The notes below the pieces were generated by a model. The model did not search any database and was not told where the DNA came from. It saw only the letters and a program-made list of their open reading frames with translations. Position numbers and translations under genes: made by a program. This document shows, piece by piece, positions 51,214-59,821 of a stretch of DNA of 64,000 nucleotides. The first letter of the stretch is position 1, and every line of letters begins with the position of its first letter. Origin of the DNA: Mucilaginibacter phenanthrenivorans (GTDB lineage Bacteria; Bacteroidota; Bacteroidia; Sphingobacteriales; Sphingobacteriaceae); contig NZ_JAHVAP010000009.1 of NCBI RefSeq assembly GCF_024721155.1, positions 124,001 through 188,000 on the forward strand, read 5' to 3'.

Positions 51214-52461
51214 TCATTCCGAACCGGCAGGGATTTCGCAATCGACTAATCGCAAAGGCGTGTTCCGCTTAAGTGAATTTCGGGAGGCGCGTCCGCCAAG
51301 CGCAAGTACGATAAGAGAAAGTGCGGCAGTTCCAGCCATGATCCAGGCCAGGGGGAATGGTGTGCTGCTCTTAAAAATGCTCACCACTATTGATGAAAGC
51401 CCGGCAACTCCCCACCTGATCAATCCAAAAAGCGATGCAGCAGTTCCTGCTTCCTCTTCAAACGGAGCCATCGATAATGCTGCGGCAACAGGATTTGCCG
51501 TGCCAAGGCAACTCAGCAGAACAAAAATCATGATCGATACACCGACAATGCCAAACCAACCCTGCTCCAGACCAAATATGAAAAAAAGGCTTGCAAGCAA
51601 CATGCAGGTAACACAACCAAAAACAATTTTTTCGGGTTTCCAGTATTTAGAAAATAAGCGGTTGGATTGGCTAACTCCGAAAAATCCAATGGAAAGAGCC
51701 GCAAACAGCCATCCATAAGTTTTGTGAGAAATTCCATAACCTACAAGATATATGGAAGGGGAATCGGAGACATAAGTAAACAGACCGGAATAAGCTATCC
51801 CCCCGCCAATAGCATAGGTATAAAATTGAGGCACCCTTAATACATGCCAGAAGCGCTGAATAATCGGCCGGGGTTTTAGAGAAACAGTTTTATCGGGTTT
51901 ATGAGATTCCCGAAGAAAGAATATAACCACTATTAACAGGATTGACGCTATTAACAACAGGACCAGAAATATTGCCCGCCAACCTAATGATGCAGCAATT
52001 AAACCGCCTGCTGAAGGTGCGACCAATGGAGATGCGCCGAGCACGAGTAAAAGAAGGGATATAACTTTGGCATTATCTTTTACCGGAAACAAATCACGAA
52101 CCATGGCAAGTGAAACAACCCCTGCTGAACAACTACCCAGTGCCTGAAAAAACCTCAACACGATCAACATCCCGATAGAGGGAGACAGCGAACAGCCCAG
52201 GGAAGCCAGCAGGTATAAGACCAGTCCGCCATAAAGCGGCGGCTTCCGGCCAAACCTGTCAATTAAAGGCCCATAAAGTATCTGACCAAGCGAGATCCCG
52301 ATAAAAAAGCTGGACAAACTCAGAGACACATGGGCTATATCAATACCAAAACTTTTAGCGATACCCGGGAATCCCGGCAAATACATGTCTATTGAAAAGG
52401 GAGCAAGTGCTGTCATTGCGCCCAGAACGAGGATCAAAAAGTAATAGTGTTGCTTAGTCAT
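51214..52461 (-). CDS. Bcr/CflA-family multidrug efflux MFS transporter
   Basis: 415 aa, 12 predicted membrane segments. APFSIDMYLPGFP near the N-terminus is the Bcr/CflA signature; GPLIDRFGRKPPL is MFS motif A; LGASPLVAPSAGG matches motif C of drug exporters. Exports small toxic molecules using the proton gradient. An operator-like site lies 169 bp upstream (52630), placing it in the putative regulon. Confidence 0.92.
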   Translation of the reverse strand: MTKQHYYFLILVLGAMTALAPFSIDMYLPGFPGIAKSFGIDIAHVSLSLSSFFIGISLGQILYGPLIDRFGRKPPLYGGLVLYLLASLGCSLSPSIGMLIVLRFFQALGSCSAGVVSLAMVRDLFPVKDNAKVISLLLLVLGASPLVAPSAGGLIAASLGWRAIFLVLLLIASILLIVVIFFLRESHKPDKTVSLKPRPIIQRFWHVLRVPQFYTYAIGGGIAYSGLFTYVSDSPSIYLVGYGISHKTYGWLFAALSIGFFGVSQSNRLFSKYWKPEKIVFGCVTCMLLASLFFIFGLEQGWFGIVGVSIMIFVLLSCLGTANPVAAALSMAPFEEEAGTAASLFGLIRWGVAGLSSIVVSIFKSSTPFPLAWIMAGTAALSLIVLALGGRASRNSLKRNTPLRLVDCEIPAGSE

Positions 52462-52629
52462 TATAATCGGATTAGATAAATACCGGACTGCTAAATTTTA
52501 TCTCCTGAGAAGCCACTTATCACCTTTCACACGGGCATAAATTTTTCGGTATTCTCCTTTTCCAAAATTAAAGCCACTATTTAATTAACTTATCATCAGT
52601 TTGTTATGAAGTATTTTGATTTGATAGAT

Positions 52630-52852
52630 AACTATATTTCGTTATTTGGCGAGATGGAGTAACGAGAATTTTGACCATAATATTTCATGAAGGATAAAAG
52701 CCGAATTTTCGGCGTGAAATCCATCCAGGAAACATACTTTATGCGCTGATAAAGCTCTGTAAACGGTGCCGGACACTCAAGCAGTATTTTATTTCGTCAC
52801 CTAAAACTATAAAAACACGAAAATTCGTTACAGGCAATAACGAATTACTATT
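52630..52852 (+). promoter_or_regulatory. Cluster of operator-like sites between the MFS gene and small + strand genes
   Basis: AACTATATTTCGTTA (52630-52644), CACGAAAATTCGTTA (52816-52830, partial) and a minus-oriented TAACGAATTACTATT (52838-52852). The gap 52462-53107 has no large gene; besides these sites it holds only a 37-codon frame at 52924. Confidence 0.5.
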
Positions 52853-52923
52853 TAAATACTTGAAATACAGTTATTTAACTACCGGCAGGATATTTGAAAC
52901 CGGTCAGCCGGGAAAACATTTCA

Positions 52924-53037
52924 ATGATCCGGAAAAATAAAATATTTGCATTTATCTCCCGGGAGGGCTGCTTTACAGTTTGGATGTGGCTGGCAATTTT
53001 TATTGCAGTTTTCATCAGGTTTTTAATTATACGATAG
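52924..53037 (+). CDS. Possible 37-residue single-pass membrane peptide
   Basis: ATG to TAG frame with a charged start (MIRKNKIFAFISREG) and a hydrophobic helix (VWMWLAIFIAVFIRFLII). No strong ribosome-binding site is visible, so translation is uncertain. Located in an otherwise empty region downstream of operator-like sites. Could be a small stress-responsive membrane peptide, or chance. Confidence 0.3.
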   Translation: MIRKNKIFAFISREGCFTVWMWLAIFIAVFIRFLIIR

Positions 53038-53107
53038 AGAAGGCTTTTGTATTCAGGGCTTTACGGATTTTCATTTGGGGCGTGACATCATCGATAAAAA
53101 TATAAAA

Positions 53108-53428
53108 ATGCAGGAATTTCAGGAGGCCGCGAAATTACTCATCAGATTATCTGTACAATATGGCTTTCCGACCTATGCTGTATTGCCTTATATCCTGAAG
53201 GATGACAAAGGCGACTGGCAGAGATTGCTGGCGGGATTCAACTGCGAAATTTTCCTATCTGCCAAGGAAGGACAGATATGTTTCCTGATCAGCGACTGCG
53301 TTGATAAAGCAGAACTGGAAAAAGCGCTGACAAACCTTCCTTTGGTTAAGGAAGGCTTTTTTGAAATAAGGATATATCAGTTCTTCGGCTGCAAAAATCT
53401 TGATGGTTTTTTTGGGCAAGGCGGGTAA
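53108..53428 (+). CDS. Hypothetical protein
   Basis: 106 aa from the ATG at 53108 (a GTG at 53075 would add 11 residues). FQEAAKLLIRLSVQYGFPTY and GDWQRLLAGFNCEIFLS suggest a compact alpha/beta fold; no signal peptide or membrane segment, no family recognised. Followed 33 bp later by another hypothetical gene on the same strand, probably one transcript. Confidence 0.55.
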   Translation: MQEFQEAAKLLIRLSVQYGFPTYAVLPYILKDDKGDWQRLLAGFNCEIFLSAKEGQICFLISDCVDKAELEKALTNLPLVKEGFFEIRIYQFFGCKNLDGFFGQGG

Positions 53429-53461
53429 CCTGGACATGAACATACGGTTAATATCAAATAT

Positions 53462-53881
53462 ATGACATCAAATATCGAATCAAACGCCTTTTGCCAGTCG
53501 GGGATAAGTCAGAGACTTATGGACCTTGTTTGCAATATTGGTCCCGAAAGGTCTTCACTCCTGCATGCGGAAAATATCGGTACCTGCCGTTTCCCGAAGG
53601 GTATTTTCAGTGATCTTGTCCAACAGATAGGTGATCAGCCAGAGGCCATCAGATCTGTTAAATACGGGTATCAGGTTTGGAAGAATATGAGTGATAAGGA
53701 CCGCCTGATAGTTTTACAATGTTTTTTAAAGGTATTTTATGAATATACCCGGGACTTTTCACCGGCACAAAAGGTGGGATTATTTTGCCGCCTGTTTGTC
53801 CGTGATTTCATACCGGTGCTGGAAGAATATAAATCAGTTAAATTTTCAACTTTAAATGATAATGAAAGCGCTGAGGATTAA
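53462..53881 (+). CDS. Hypothetical protein
   Basis: 139 aa, helical, cytoplasmic. RLMDLVCNIGPERSSLLHAE and KVFYEYTRDFSPAQKVGLFC are the most distinctive segments; three cysteines are spread through the chain. No family recognised. Probably co-transcribed with the preceding gene. No link to the operator-like sites beyond proximity. Confidence 0.55.
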   Translation: MTSNIESNAFCQSGISQRLMDLVCNIGPERSSLLHAENIGTCRFPKGIFSDLVQQIGDQPEAIRSVKYGYQVWKNMSDKDRLIVLQCFLKVFYEYTRDFSPAQKVGLFCRLFVRDFIPVLEEYKSVKFSTLNDNESAED

Positions 53882-53991
53882 CCCGGGCACCTTTGCCATC
53901 AAAAGTATTCTTATATCTTCTTCAGGTCCTGTTTTCCCGATACGGCAATGAAGGCCGTTTATATTTATTTCGTAACCGAAAAGTCGCAAAA

Positions 53992-54006
53992 AACGATATT
54001 TCGTTA
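53992..54006 (+). promoter_or_regulatory. Recurrent operator-like site upstream of the esterase at 54130
   Basis: AACGATATTTCGTTA, a near-perfect palindrome (AACGATAT/TTCGTT) 124 bp before the start codon. Confidence 0.6.
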
Positions 54007-54129
54007 AGTATAAAGCGCTGCCAGTAAGCAATGAATTGGTTACAAGCACTTTACATAATGGATGGGTTTTTGGAATTATAATCTCAACAGACCTGGCATC
54101 AAAAACCAGGGAAGTAAATTCCAGTTACC

Positions 54130-55176
54130 ATGAAAATGTCAGCTATTCTTAAAAAAACCACTGTCCTCTTCCTGGGCTTAACGATCAGCGGAATTGCTTC
54201 CGCCCAGGTTATCGATCCATCTTTAGATCCACACATCGAAAGCCATGTGAAAGCACTGCTGAAGATAATAAACAGTGGCAACGGGAAACCCGTAGAGCAA
54301 CTGACGCCAAAAGCTGCACGTGCAACACTTACCGATGCCCAATCCTCAGAAAAAGTGGATCTGTCAGGCATTAAAGTTACCCAGCGATCAATTACTGAAA
54401 ATGGATTAAGGGTCAGGATCACCATAGTAAAACCTGAAAAAGCAACAGCGATAACACCAGGATTTATGTTTTTCCATGGCGGCGGCTGGGTACTCGGTGA
54501 TTTTCCGACCCATGAGCGGCTGGTAAGAGATTTGGTCGTCACTTCCGGCGCAACTGCAATATTTGTTAATTACACGCCCTCACCGGAAGCGCATTATCCC
54601 TTACCGATCAATGAGGCCTATGCCGCGACCAAATGGGTTGCAGTACATGGTAAAGAGATCGGGGTAGATGGTAACCGCCTTGCTGTCGCCGGTAATAGTG
54701 CCGGTGGAAATATGGCGGCTGTCGTAGCGTTGATGGCCAAGGATAAACATGGCCCGGCGTTAAAACTCCAGGTACTTTTATGGCCGGTAACTGACGCCAG
54801 TTTTAGCCAGGCATCCTATGCCCGATTTGCTACCGGCCGTTTTTTATCCAGAACCACCATGATGTATTTCTGGGACAGCTATCTTCCTGAAAAGGCGAAA
54901 CGCAGGGAAATTTATGCTTCGCCCCTACAGGCGACCAAAGCCCAGCTCACCGGACTTCCTCCCGCAATCGTTGAGGTTGCCGAAAACGATGTATTGCGGG
55001 ATGAAGGAGAGGCTTATGCCCGCAAACTTGACGAGGCCGGGGTCAGGGTAGTGTCTGTCTGTTACAATGGGATGATCCATGACTTCGGGCTTTTAAATGG
55101 TTTAGCTACTGTTCCTGCAACACGTGCTGCATTAACCCAGGCCGGGCTCGAACTAAAAAAAGCACTTTTCCAATAA
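54130..55176 (+). CDS. Secreted alpha/beta hydrolase of the hormone-sensitive-lipase type
   Basis: 348 aa. Signal peptide LKKTTVLFLGLTISGIASAQ. FMFFHGGGWVLGDFPTHERL is the HGGGW oxyanion motif of the HSL/family IV esterases; VAGNSAGGNMAAVVALMAK holds the nucleophile Ser (GNSAGG); AENDVLRDEG the Asp and MIHDFGLLN the His. Hydrolyses short-chain esters in the periplasm. First of a run of four + strand genes (esterase, NmrA-like, two epoxide-hydrolase-like), with gaps of 24-37 bp, so likely one operon under the site at 53992. Confidence 0.92.
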   Translation: MKMSAILKKTTVLFLGLTISGIASAQVIDPSLDPHIESHVKALLKIINSGNGKPVEQLTPKAARATLTDAQSSEKVDLSGIKVTQRSITENGLRVRITIVKPEKATAITPGFMFFHGGGWVLGDFPTHERLVRDLVVTSGATAIFVNYTPSPEAHYPLPINEAYAATKWVAVHGKEIGVDGNRLAVAGNSAGGNMAAVVALMAKDKHGPALKLQVLLWPVTDASFSQASYARFATGRFLSRTTMMYFWDSYLPEKAKRREIYASPLQATKAQLTGLPPAIVEVAENDVLRDEGEAYARKLDEAGVRVVSVCYNGMIHDFGLLNGLATVPATRAALTQAGLELKKALFQ

Positions 55177-55213
55177 AATCTTCAACCAGCAAAAAATAAA
55201 ACGAAATATAAAA

Positions 55214-56095
55214 ATGAATGCAGAAAAATATTTGATCACCGGTGCTACCGGTGCCACCGGATCTACCGTAGTTCACCAGCTTCTGGAAAAAGGGCACAAT
55301 GTCCGTGCCTTTGTACGAAAAATCGACGACCGTTCCGACAAATTAAATGCGGCAGGCGCGGAAATAGTGGTAGGCGACCTGGTGGATTTTCATTCCATCA
55401 GTGCCGCCATGAAAGATATAACCGGCGTATATTTTATGTACCCTATTGAAGATCCGGGAATTTTAGAATCGACAGCATATTTTATTCAGGCCGCCAGGGA
55501 AGAAAGGGTAAAAAACATCGTCAATATGTCCCAGATATCTGCAAGGCGGGAATCAAAGAGCCATGCCGCACAAAATCACTGGATTGCAGAGCGTATTTTA
55601 GATATGTCCGGTATAATAGTTACCCATATACGACCTACCTTTTTTGCACAATGGCTTCTCTATGGCAGTGCCAGTATAAAAGCCCAGGACAAGATTGTCC
55701 TTCCTTTCGGAGATGGGCGTTTCGCACCTATTGCGGCGGAAGATCAGGGCCGCGTCATTGCTGAACTTTTGCTGCAGCCTGAAAAATACGCGGGCGAAAT
55801 TTATCCCCTGTTTGGACCTGTAGAATACAGTCAATATGAAGTAGCAGAGATTTTAACCGCTGAGCTGGGAAGGACAATAACCTATGATCCTATCAGCATC
55901 GGCGCTTTTCAAAAGATAGCAGCGGAATCAAAGAAATATACAGCACATTTCATTCAGCATATTTCTGCGGTAGCACAGGATTGCCGGGACGGCCTTTTTG
56001 CAGGAACAGGTACGGCGGTAAAGGATATTACCGGCCAGGAACCAATGGGTGTGAAAGCGTTCATCCATAAGCATATTCATGCCTTCCAAAAATAA
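55214..56095 (+). CDS. NmrA-like NAD(P)-binding protein (atypical SDR)
   Basis: 293 aa. YLITGATGATGSTVVHQLLE is the GxxGxxG cofactor motif; DLVDFHSISAAMKDITGVYF and VRPTFFAQWLLYG-type segments follow the NmrA/HSCARG pattern. These proteins bind NAD(P) and act as quinone reductase-like enzymes or redox sensors. No catalytic Tyr-x3-Lys pair is evident, so a sensor or non-classical reductase is likely. Second gene of the 54-58 kb operon. Confidence 0.88.
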   Translation: MNAEKYLITGATGATGSTVVHQLLEKGHNVRAFVRKIDDRSDKLNAAGAEIVVGDLVDFHSISAAMKDITGVYFMYPIEDPGILESTAYFIQAAREERVKNIVNMSQISARRESKSHAAQNHWIAERILDMSGIIVTHIRPTFFAQWLLYGSASIKAQDKIVLPFGDGRFAPIAAEDQGRVIAELLLQPEKYAGEIYPLFGPVEYSQYEVAEILTAELGRTITYDPISIGAFQKIAAESKKYTAHFIQHISAVAQDCRDGLFAGTGTAVKDITGQEPMGVKAFIHKHIHAFQK

Positions 56096-56119
56096 CGGAC
56101 TATTTATTATTAATTACCC

Positions 56120-57091
56120 ATGAATTCAAACACAAATTTTATCGCTGCCCCGTCTGTCAAGGAGTATGACGTAGAAACAAACGGAATTACCCTCCACGTA
56201 ACTGAACTTGGTGAAGGGCCAGTCGTACTTTTTGTACACGGATTTCCCGATACTTCATACACCTGGCGACGACAAATGAAAGTCGTGGCAGATGCAGGTT
56301 ACAGGGCCATAGCTCCTGACATGCGGGGGTATGGTCGTAGTTCAGCCCCGGAAGACGCCAAATTATACACACCAATTCAAACATCCGCGGATCTTACCGG
56401 CCTGCTTGACGCGTTAAATATCGATACGGCGGTTCTTGTCGGACACGACTGGGGTGCAACCCACTCCTGGAACGCCGCGTTATTACATCCAGACCGGTTC
56501 AGCGCGGTACTGTGCATGAGTGTGCCTTATGTACCACGCGGCGACATCAGCATATTTGAAAAAATGCGGAGCGCCGGACACCAGAACCATTTTTACATGT
56601 TCGACCAGATGCGGCCTGAAGCTGACCAGGTTTGGTCGGATGCCGCTGTTACTATTCCGGGCATGTTATACTGGGCCTCAGGCTCTGCTCCCGAGGAAAC
56701 GAGCTGGCATCCCATGGATCCTAACCGTGTGTTTTACCGTCCAGCTCCGGTAGCGTTGCCTTCCTGGGCAGAACCGGATTACGTTGCCTATAATATTAAG
56801 GAATTTCAAAGGACGGGCTTTCATGGCGCACTGAACTATTACCGGGCCGCGGAGCATTATTTTAATTTATCTGAACAATGGAAGGGGGCAAAAATAACAC
56901 AGCCTACCTTTTACATCACCGGCAAATCAGATGGTTTAGCTATTCTTTATCCACCATTTGAACGATTAAAGGTTCACGTTCCCGGTCTTATCGGGAACCT
57001 TGAAATCGAAAATGTGGGCCATTGGGTACACCATGAAGCATCAGCCCAGGTAAGTGAACAGATTGTCAAGTTCCTCAATGCTATCAATTAA
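56120..57091 (+). CDS. Cytosolic epoxide-hydrolase-like alpha/beta hydrolase (paralog of 33624)
   Basis: 323 aa, no signal peptide. Nearly the same enzyme as the Tat-exported protein at 33624: long identical stretches such as NGITLHVTELGEGP, HGFPDTSYTWR, GHDWGATH and RTGFHGALNYYRAAE. Nucleophile Asp in GHDWG, ring-opening Tyr candidates in NYYRA and FYITGK, His in VGHWVHHEA. A cytoplasmic counterpart for the same or related substrate is the simplest reading. Third gene of the operon. Confidence 0.88.
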   Translation: MNSNTNFIAAPSVKEYDVETNGITLHVTELGEGPVVLFVHGFPDTSYTWRRQMKVVADAGYRAIAPDMRGYGRSSAPEDAKLYTPIQTSADLTGLLDALNIDTAVLVGHDWGATHSWNAALLHPDRFSAVLCMSVPYVPRGDISIFEKMRSAGHQNHFYMFDQMRPEADQVWSDAAVTIPGMLYWASGSAPEETSWHPMDPNRVFYRPAPVALPSWAEPDYVAYNIKEFQRTGFHGALNYYRAAEHYFNLSEQWKGAKITQPTFYITGKSDGLAILYPPFERLKVHVPGLIGNLEIENVGHWVHHEASAQVSEQIVKFLNAIN

Positions 57092-57124
57092 TCAAGGGAT
57101 CAATATTTTTTACAAGATATTACT

Positions 57125-58264
57125 ATGACAACAAGACGAAATTTCATAACAACAGGGGCCGCTGTCGGAGCAGGACTGTTAATCAGTAAATTAAGCTTCG
57201 GGGCAGCCACTGCTCCCAGCAATGAACAAACAAAAAGAACAATGGGAAAAGGACCGATATTAACCTCTCATTCATTTACTTCCAATCGTACGACCACGCA
57301 TTATTGGGAGGCAGGGCCAAGCGACGGCCCATTGATGATCTTCCTGCATGGCTGGCCGGAGATCGCTTTAATGTGGCGGGCACAAATGGAGGCATTTGCC
57401 GCCGAAGGCTGGCGCTGTGTTGCGCCAGACCTGCGCGGCTACGGAGATTCCTCAGTGCCGACGGCATCGGAAGCTTATGCTACCAAGGAAATTGTTGATG
57501 ATATGGCTGAGCTGCACGCCCATTTAGGCGGTAAAGCTGCCATTTGGGTAGGACATGATTGGGGAAGCCCGATTGCCGGTTCCGTTGCGGCCCACCATCC
57601 AAAGATCAGTCGGGGGGCGGTATTGATTTCTGTGCCCTATTTCCCTAACGGCTTTGCACTGCCAAATTTCATTCCGCTGCTTGACCGGACACTTTATCCC
57701 GCCGATAAGTACCCGGATGGCCAGTGGGACTACTATCGTTTTTACGTCACTCATTTCGATCAGTCAGTAAGCGATATGGAGGCAGACGTGCAGGCAACAC
57801 TCGCGTCTATTTACAGGCATGGTAATCCTGCCTCGGTTGGAAAATGGTCACCATCTGCCGGCTTAACTGCTAACGGGGGACGATACGGTGCTGCACACCG
57901 TGCACCGGTGATGGAACCTGATTATACAGTATGGCCAAAACCTGATTTCGAAGCGCTCGTGGCAGCATTCAAAAAAACAGGTTTCCGCCCCTGCAACGCC
58001 TATTATTTGAACGATGACGCAAACATAGCTTATGCGGGAATGGCGGTAAATAACGGAAAGCTGGACCAGCCTGTTTTATTTGTCAACGGCGAATATGACA
58101 CCATTTCAAATATTAATTTAAGTAAGGTGGGTGATCCGATGCGAAATGCCTGCTCGAAACTTACTGTGATCGACCAGCCTACCGGGCACTGGCTGCCGTT
58201 GGAATGTAAGTCGCAGCTTACGGAAACCATTCGCTCGTGGGCTAAATTAAACGGGCTAAAATAA
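57125..58264 (+). CDS. Tat-exported epoxide-hydrolase-like alpha/beta hydrolase
   Basis: 379 aa. Tat signal TTRRNFITTGAAVGAGLLIS at the N-terminus. LHGWPEIALMWRAQM (HGxP), APDLRGYGDSS, VGHDWGSPIAGSVA (nucleophile Asp), YYLNDDANIAYA and a C-terminal TGHWLPLECKS (His). Same family as the genes at 33624 and 56120 but more distant. Exported hydrolase for epoxides or halogenated compounds; exact substrate unknown. Ends with a strong terminator at 58303. Confidence 0.88.
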   Translation: MTTRRNFITTGAAVGAGLLISKLSFGAATAPSNEQTKRTMGKGPILTSHSFTSNRTTTHYWEAGPSDGPLMIFLHGWPEIALMWRAQMEAFAAEGWRCVAPDLRGYGDSSVPTASEAYATKEIVDDMAELHAHLGGKAAIWVGHDWGSPIAGSVAAHHPKISRGAVLISVPYFPNGFALPNFIPLLDRTLYPADKYPDGQWDYYRFYVTHFDQSVSDMEADVQATLASIYRHGNPASVGKWSPSAGLTANGGRYGAAHRAPVMEPDYTVWPKPDFEALVAAFKKTGFRPCNAYYLNDDANIAYAGMAVNNGKLDQPVLFVNGEYDTISNINLSKVGDPMRNACSKLTVIDQPTGHWLPLECKSQLTETIRSWAKLNGLK

Positions 58265-58302
58265 GCCGCAATTTAAATTGCGTAAGCGATTGTTTATATA
58301 AA

Positions 58303-58346
58303 GGCCGCCGGTTAGCGCTTTTAACGGGTATCCGGCGGCCTTTTTT
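58303..58346 (+). terminator. Intrinsic terminator closing the hydrolase operon
   Basis: GGCCGCCGG (58303-58311) and CCGGCGGCC (58332-58340), 9-bp stem, 20-nt loop, then six T. Confidence 0.85.
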
Positions 58347-58380
58347 AGTGTAAATCATTTTTTCGTTGAATGCAAACTAA

Positions 58381-59781
58381 ATGATCGAGGTAACGACAAA
58401 CTGGCTGCAAAGCATTGATGAATTAAACGATGTTCCTTCCGGTCAGCTTCTCTGGCTGATCAGGCAAAGTGAAAACCGGGTATTACCGCAGGGAGCGTTG
58501 ATGTTCCAGGCAGGCCAGCCGATGAAAGGTACCGAAATCATTGTTAAAGGCAAGGTCAGAATTTCCTTACCACAAAATAACGAATTGCGTGAAGTTGGCA
58601 TTTTAGAGGAAAAGTCAATAACCGGATACCTGCCCTTTTCCAGGGGTAAAGTGGCCACACTAAATGGCCTTGTTCTAGCAGAAACCCAGGTGCTTTTTCT
58701 ACCAATTGAAAAAATACCGGAGATGATAGGGAACCATTTCGAATTAACCCAGGCAATGGTTCATGTAATGACGAGCCGGGTGCGAAATTTTACGGCTTTA
58801 CAACAGCAGAACGAAAAAATGATGGCAATCGGAAAGCTTTCTGCCGGCATGTCTCACGAGCTGAATAACCCATCCTCCGCAATCGTACGCAGCGCAGCTT
58901 CACTAAAAAAACACCTGTTATCGGTACCTAAAACATTTGAAGATATTATAAACATCAAAATTTCGTCCGAACAGGCTAAGGAGGTGAGCAAGGTAGTAAC
59001 TGCAGTGCTGGAAGGCAATGAAAAGCCTGCCTTATCCATGCTGGAACGTAGCCGCCGCGAGGATGATATGGCAGTATGGATGGATAGTCATCAAATCGAT
59101 AATTCCCCTGAAGTGGCTGAAAACTTTGTTGATTATGGCATTGGGAGAGATGAAGCGCAGGCGTTAAGCCTGCAAATTCCGCCGGCCTATCTTTCGAAAG
59201 TGTTGAATTGGATAAATATCAATATGATCACCGAAAAAATGGTAACCGATATTGAGGAAGCTTCAAAACGTATAGCAGAATTGGTCGGCGCAGTAAAGAC
59301 GTTTACCCATATGGATCAGGGGCATGACAAACAATATGCTGATATCCATATCGGTATCCGAAATACGCTCACCATGCTTCACCATAAAATCCATAAGGAA
59401 AATGTAATGGTGATCGAACATTACGATGATGCGCTTCCGCCCGTTAAGGCCATGATAGGTGAGCTTAATCAGGTTTGGACAAATCTGATCGATAACGCAT
59501 TGGATGCGTTGGAGTACACCCAAAACCCGGTGCTGGAAATTGTAACCAGGAAGGATAACGAATTTGTTGAAGTTACAGTCATTGACAATGGTCCGGGCAT
59601 ACCGGAAGGCGACTGCTCACAGATATTTGATCCATTCTTCACAACCAAGGAAATTGGAAAGGGTACCGGACTCGGACTTGACGTGGTCAGCAAAATTGTC
59701 AGGCAGCACAGGGGTTCAGTTAAAGTAAATTCTGTTCCCGGGCGTACAGCGTTTATTGTTTGCTTTCCCATTAACGGGTAA
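58381..59781 (+). CDS. Sensor histidine kinase with N-terminal cyclic-nucleotide-binding-like domain
   Basis: 466 aa, soluble (no membrane segment). Residues 1-140 resemble the CRP/cNMP-binding beta-roll (LPQGALMFQAGQPMKGTEII, KGKVRISLPQ). Phosphoacceptor helix GKLSAGMSHELNNPSSAIVR near 160; HATPase with NQVWTNLIDNALDALEY, IDNGPGIP and GTGLGLDVVSKIV. Senses a small ligand or redox state in the cytoplasm. It is followed 40 bp later by a receiver/thioredoxin-reductase-like fusion that is its probable partner. Confidence 0.92.
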   Translation: MIEVTTNWLQSIDELNDVPSGQLLWLIRQSENRVLPQGALMFQAGQPMKGTEIIVKGKVRISLPQNNELREVGILEEKSITGYLPFSRGKVATLNGLVLAETQVLFLPIEKIPEMIGNHFELTQAMVHVMTSRVRNFTALQQQNEKMMAIGKLSAGMSHELNNPSSAIVRSAASLKKHLLSVPKTFEDIINIKISSEQAKEVSKVVTAVLEGNEKPALSMLERSRREDDMAVWMDSHQIDNSPEVAENFVDYGIGRDEAQALSLQIPPAYLSKVLNWININMITEKMVTDIEEASKRIAELVGAVKTFTHMDQGHDKQYADIHIGIRNTLTMLHHKIHKENVMVIEHYDDALPPVKAMIGELNQVWTNLIDNALDALEYTQNPVLEIVTRKDNEFVEVTVIDNGPGIPEGDCSQIFDPFFTTKEIGKGTGLGLDVVSKIVRQHRGSVKVNSVPGRTAFIVCFPING

Positions 59782-59821
59782 TTATTCGAATGGTTAAATT
59801 ATTAAATGACGAAAGCAGTTT

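Noticed and set aside
33500..54130. Possible sigma-54 promoters (TGGCA-like boxes near 33522, 46234 and 54093)
   Set aside because: Each has a -24-like GG but no convincing GC at -12 with correct spacing; not enough for a call even though two sigma-54-type activators are present.
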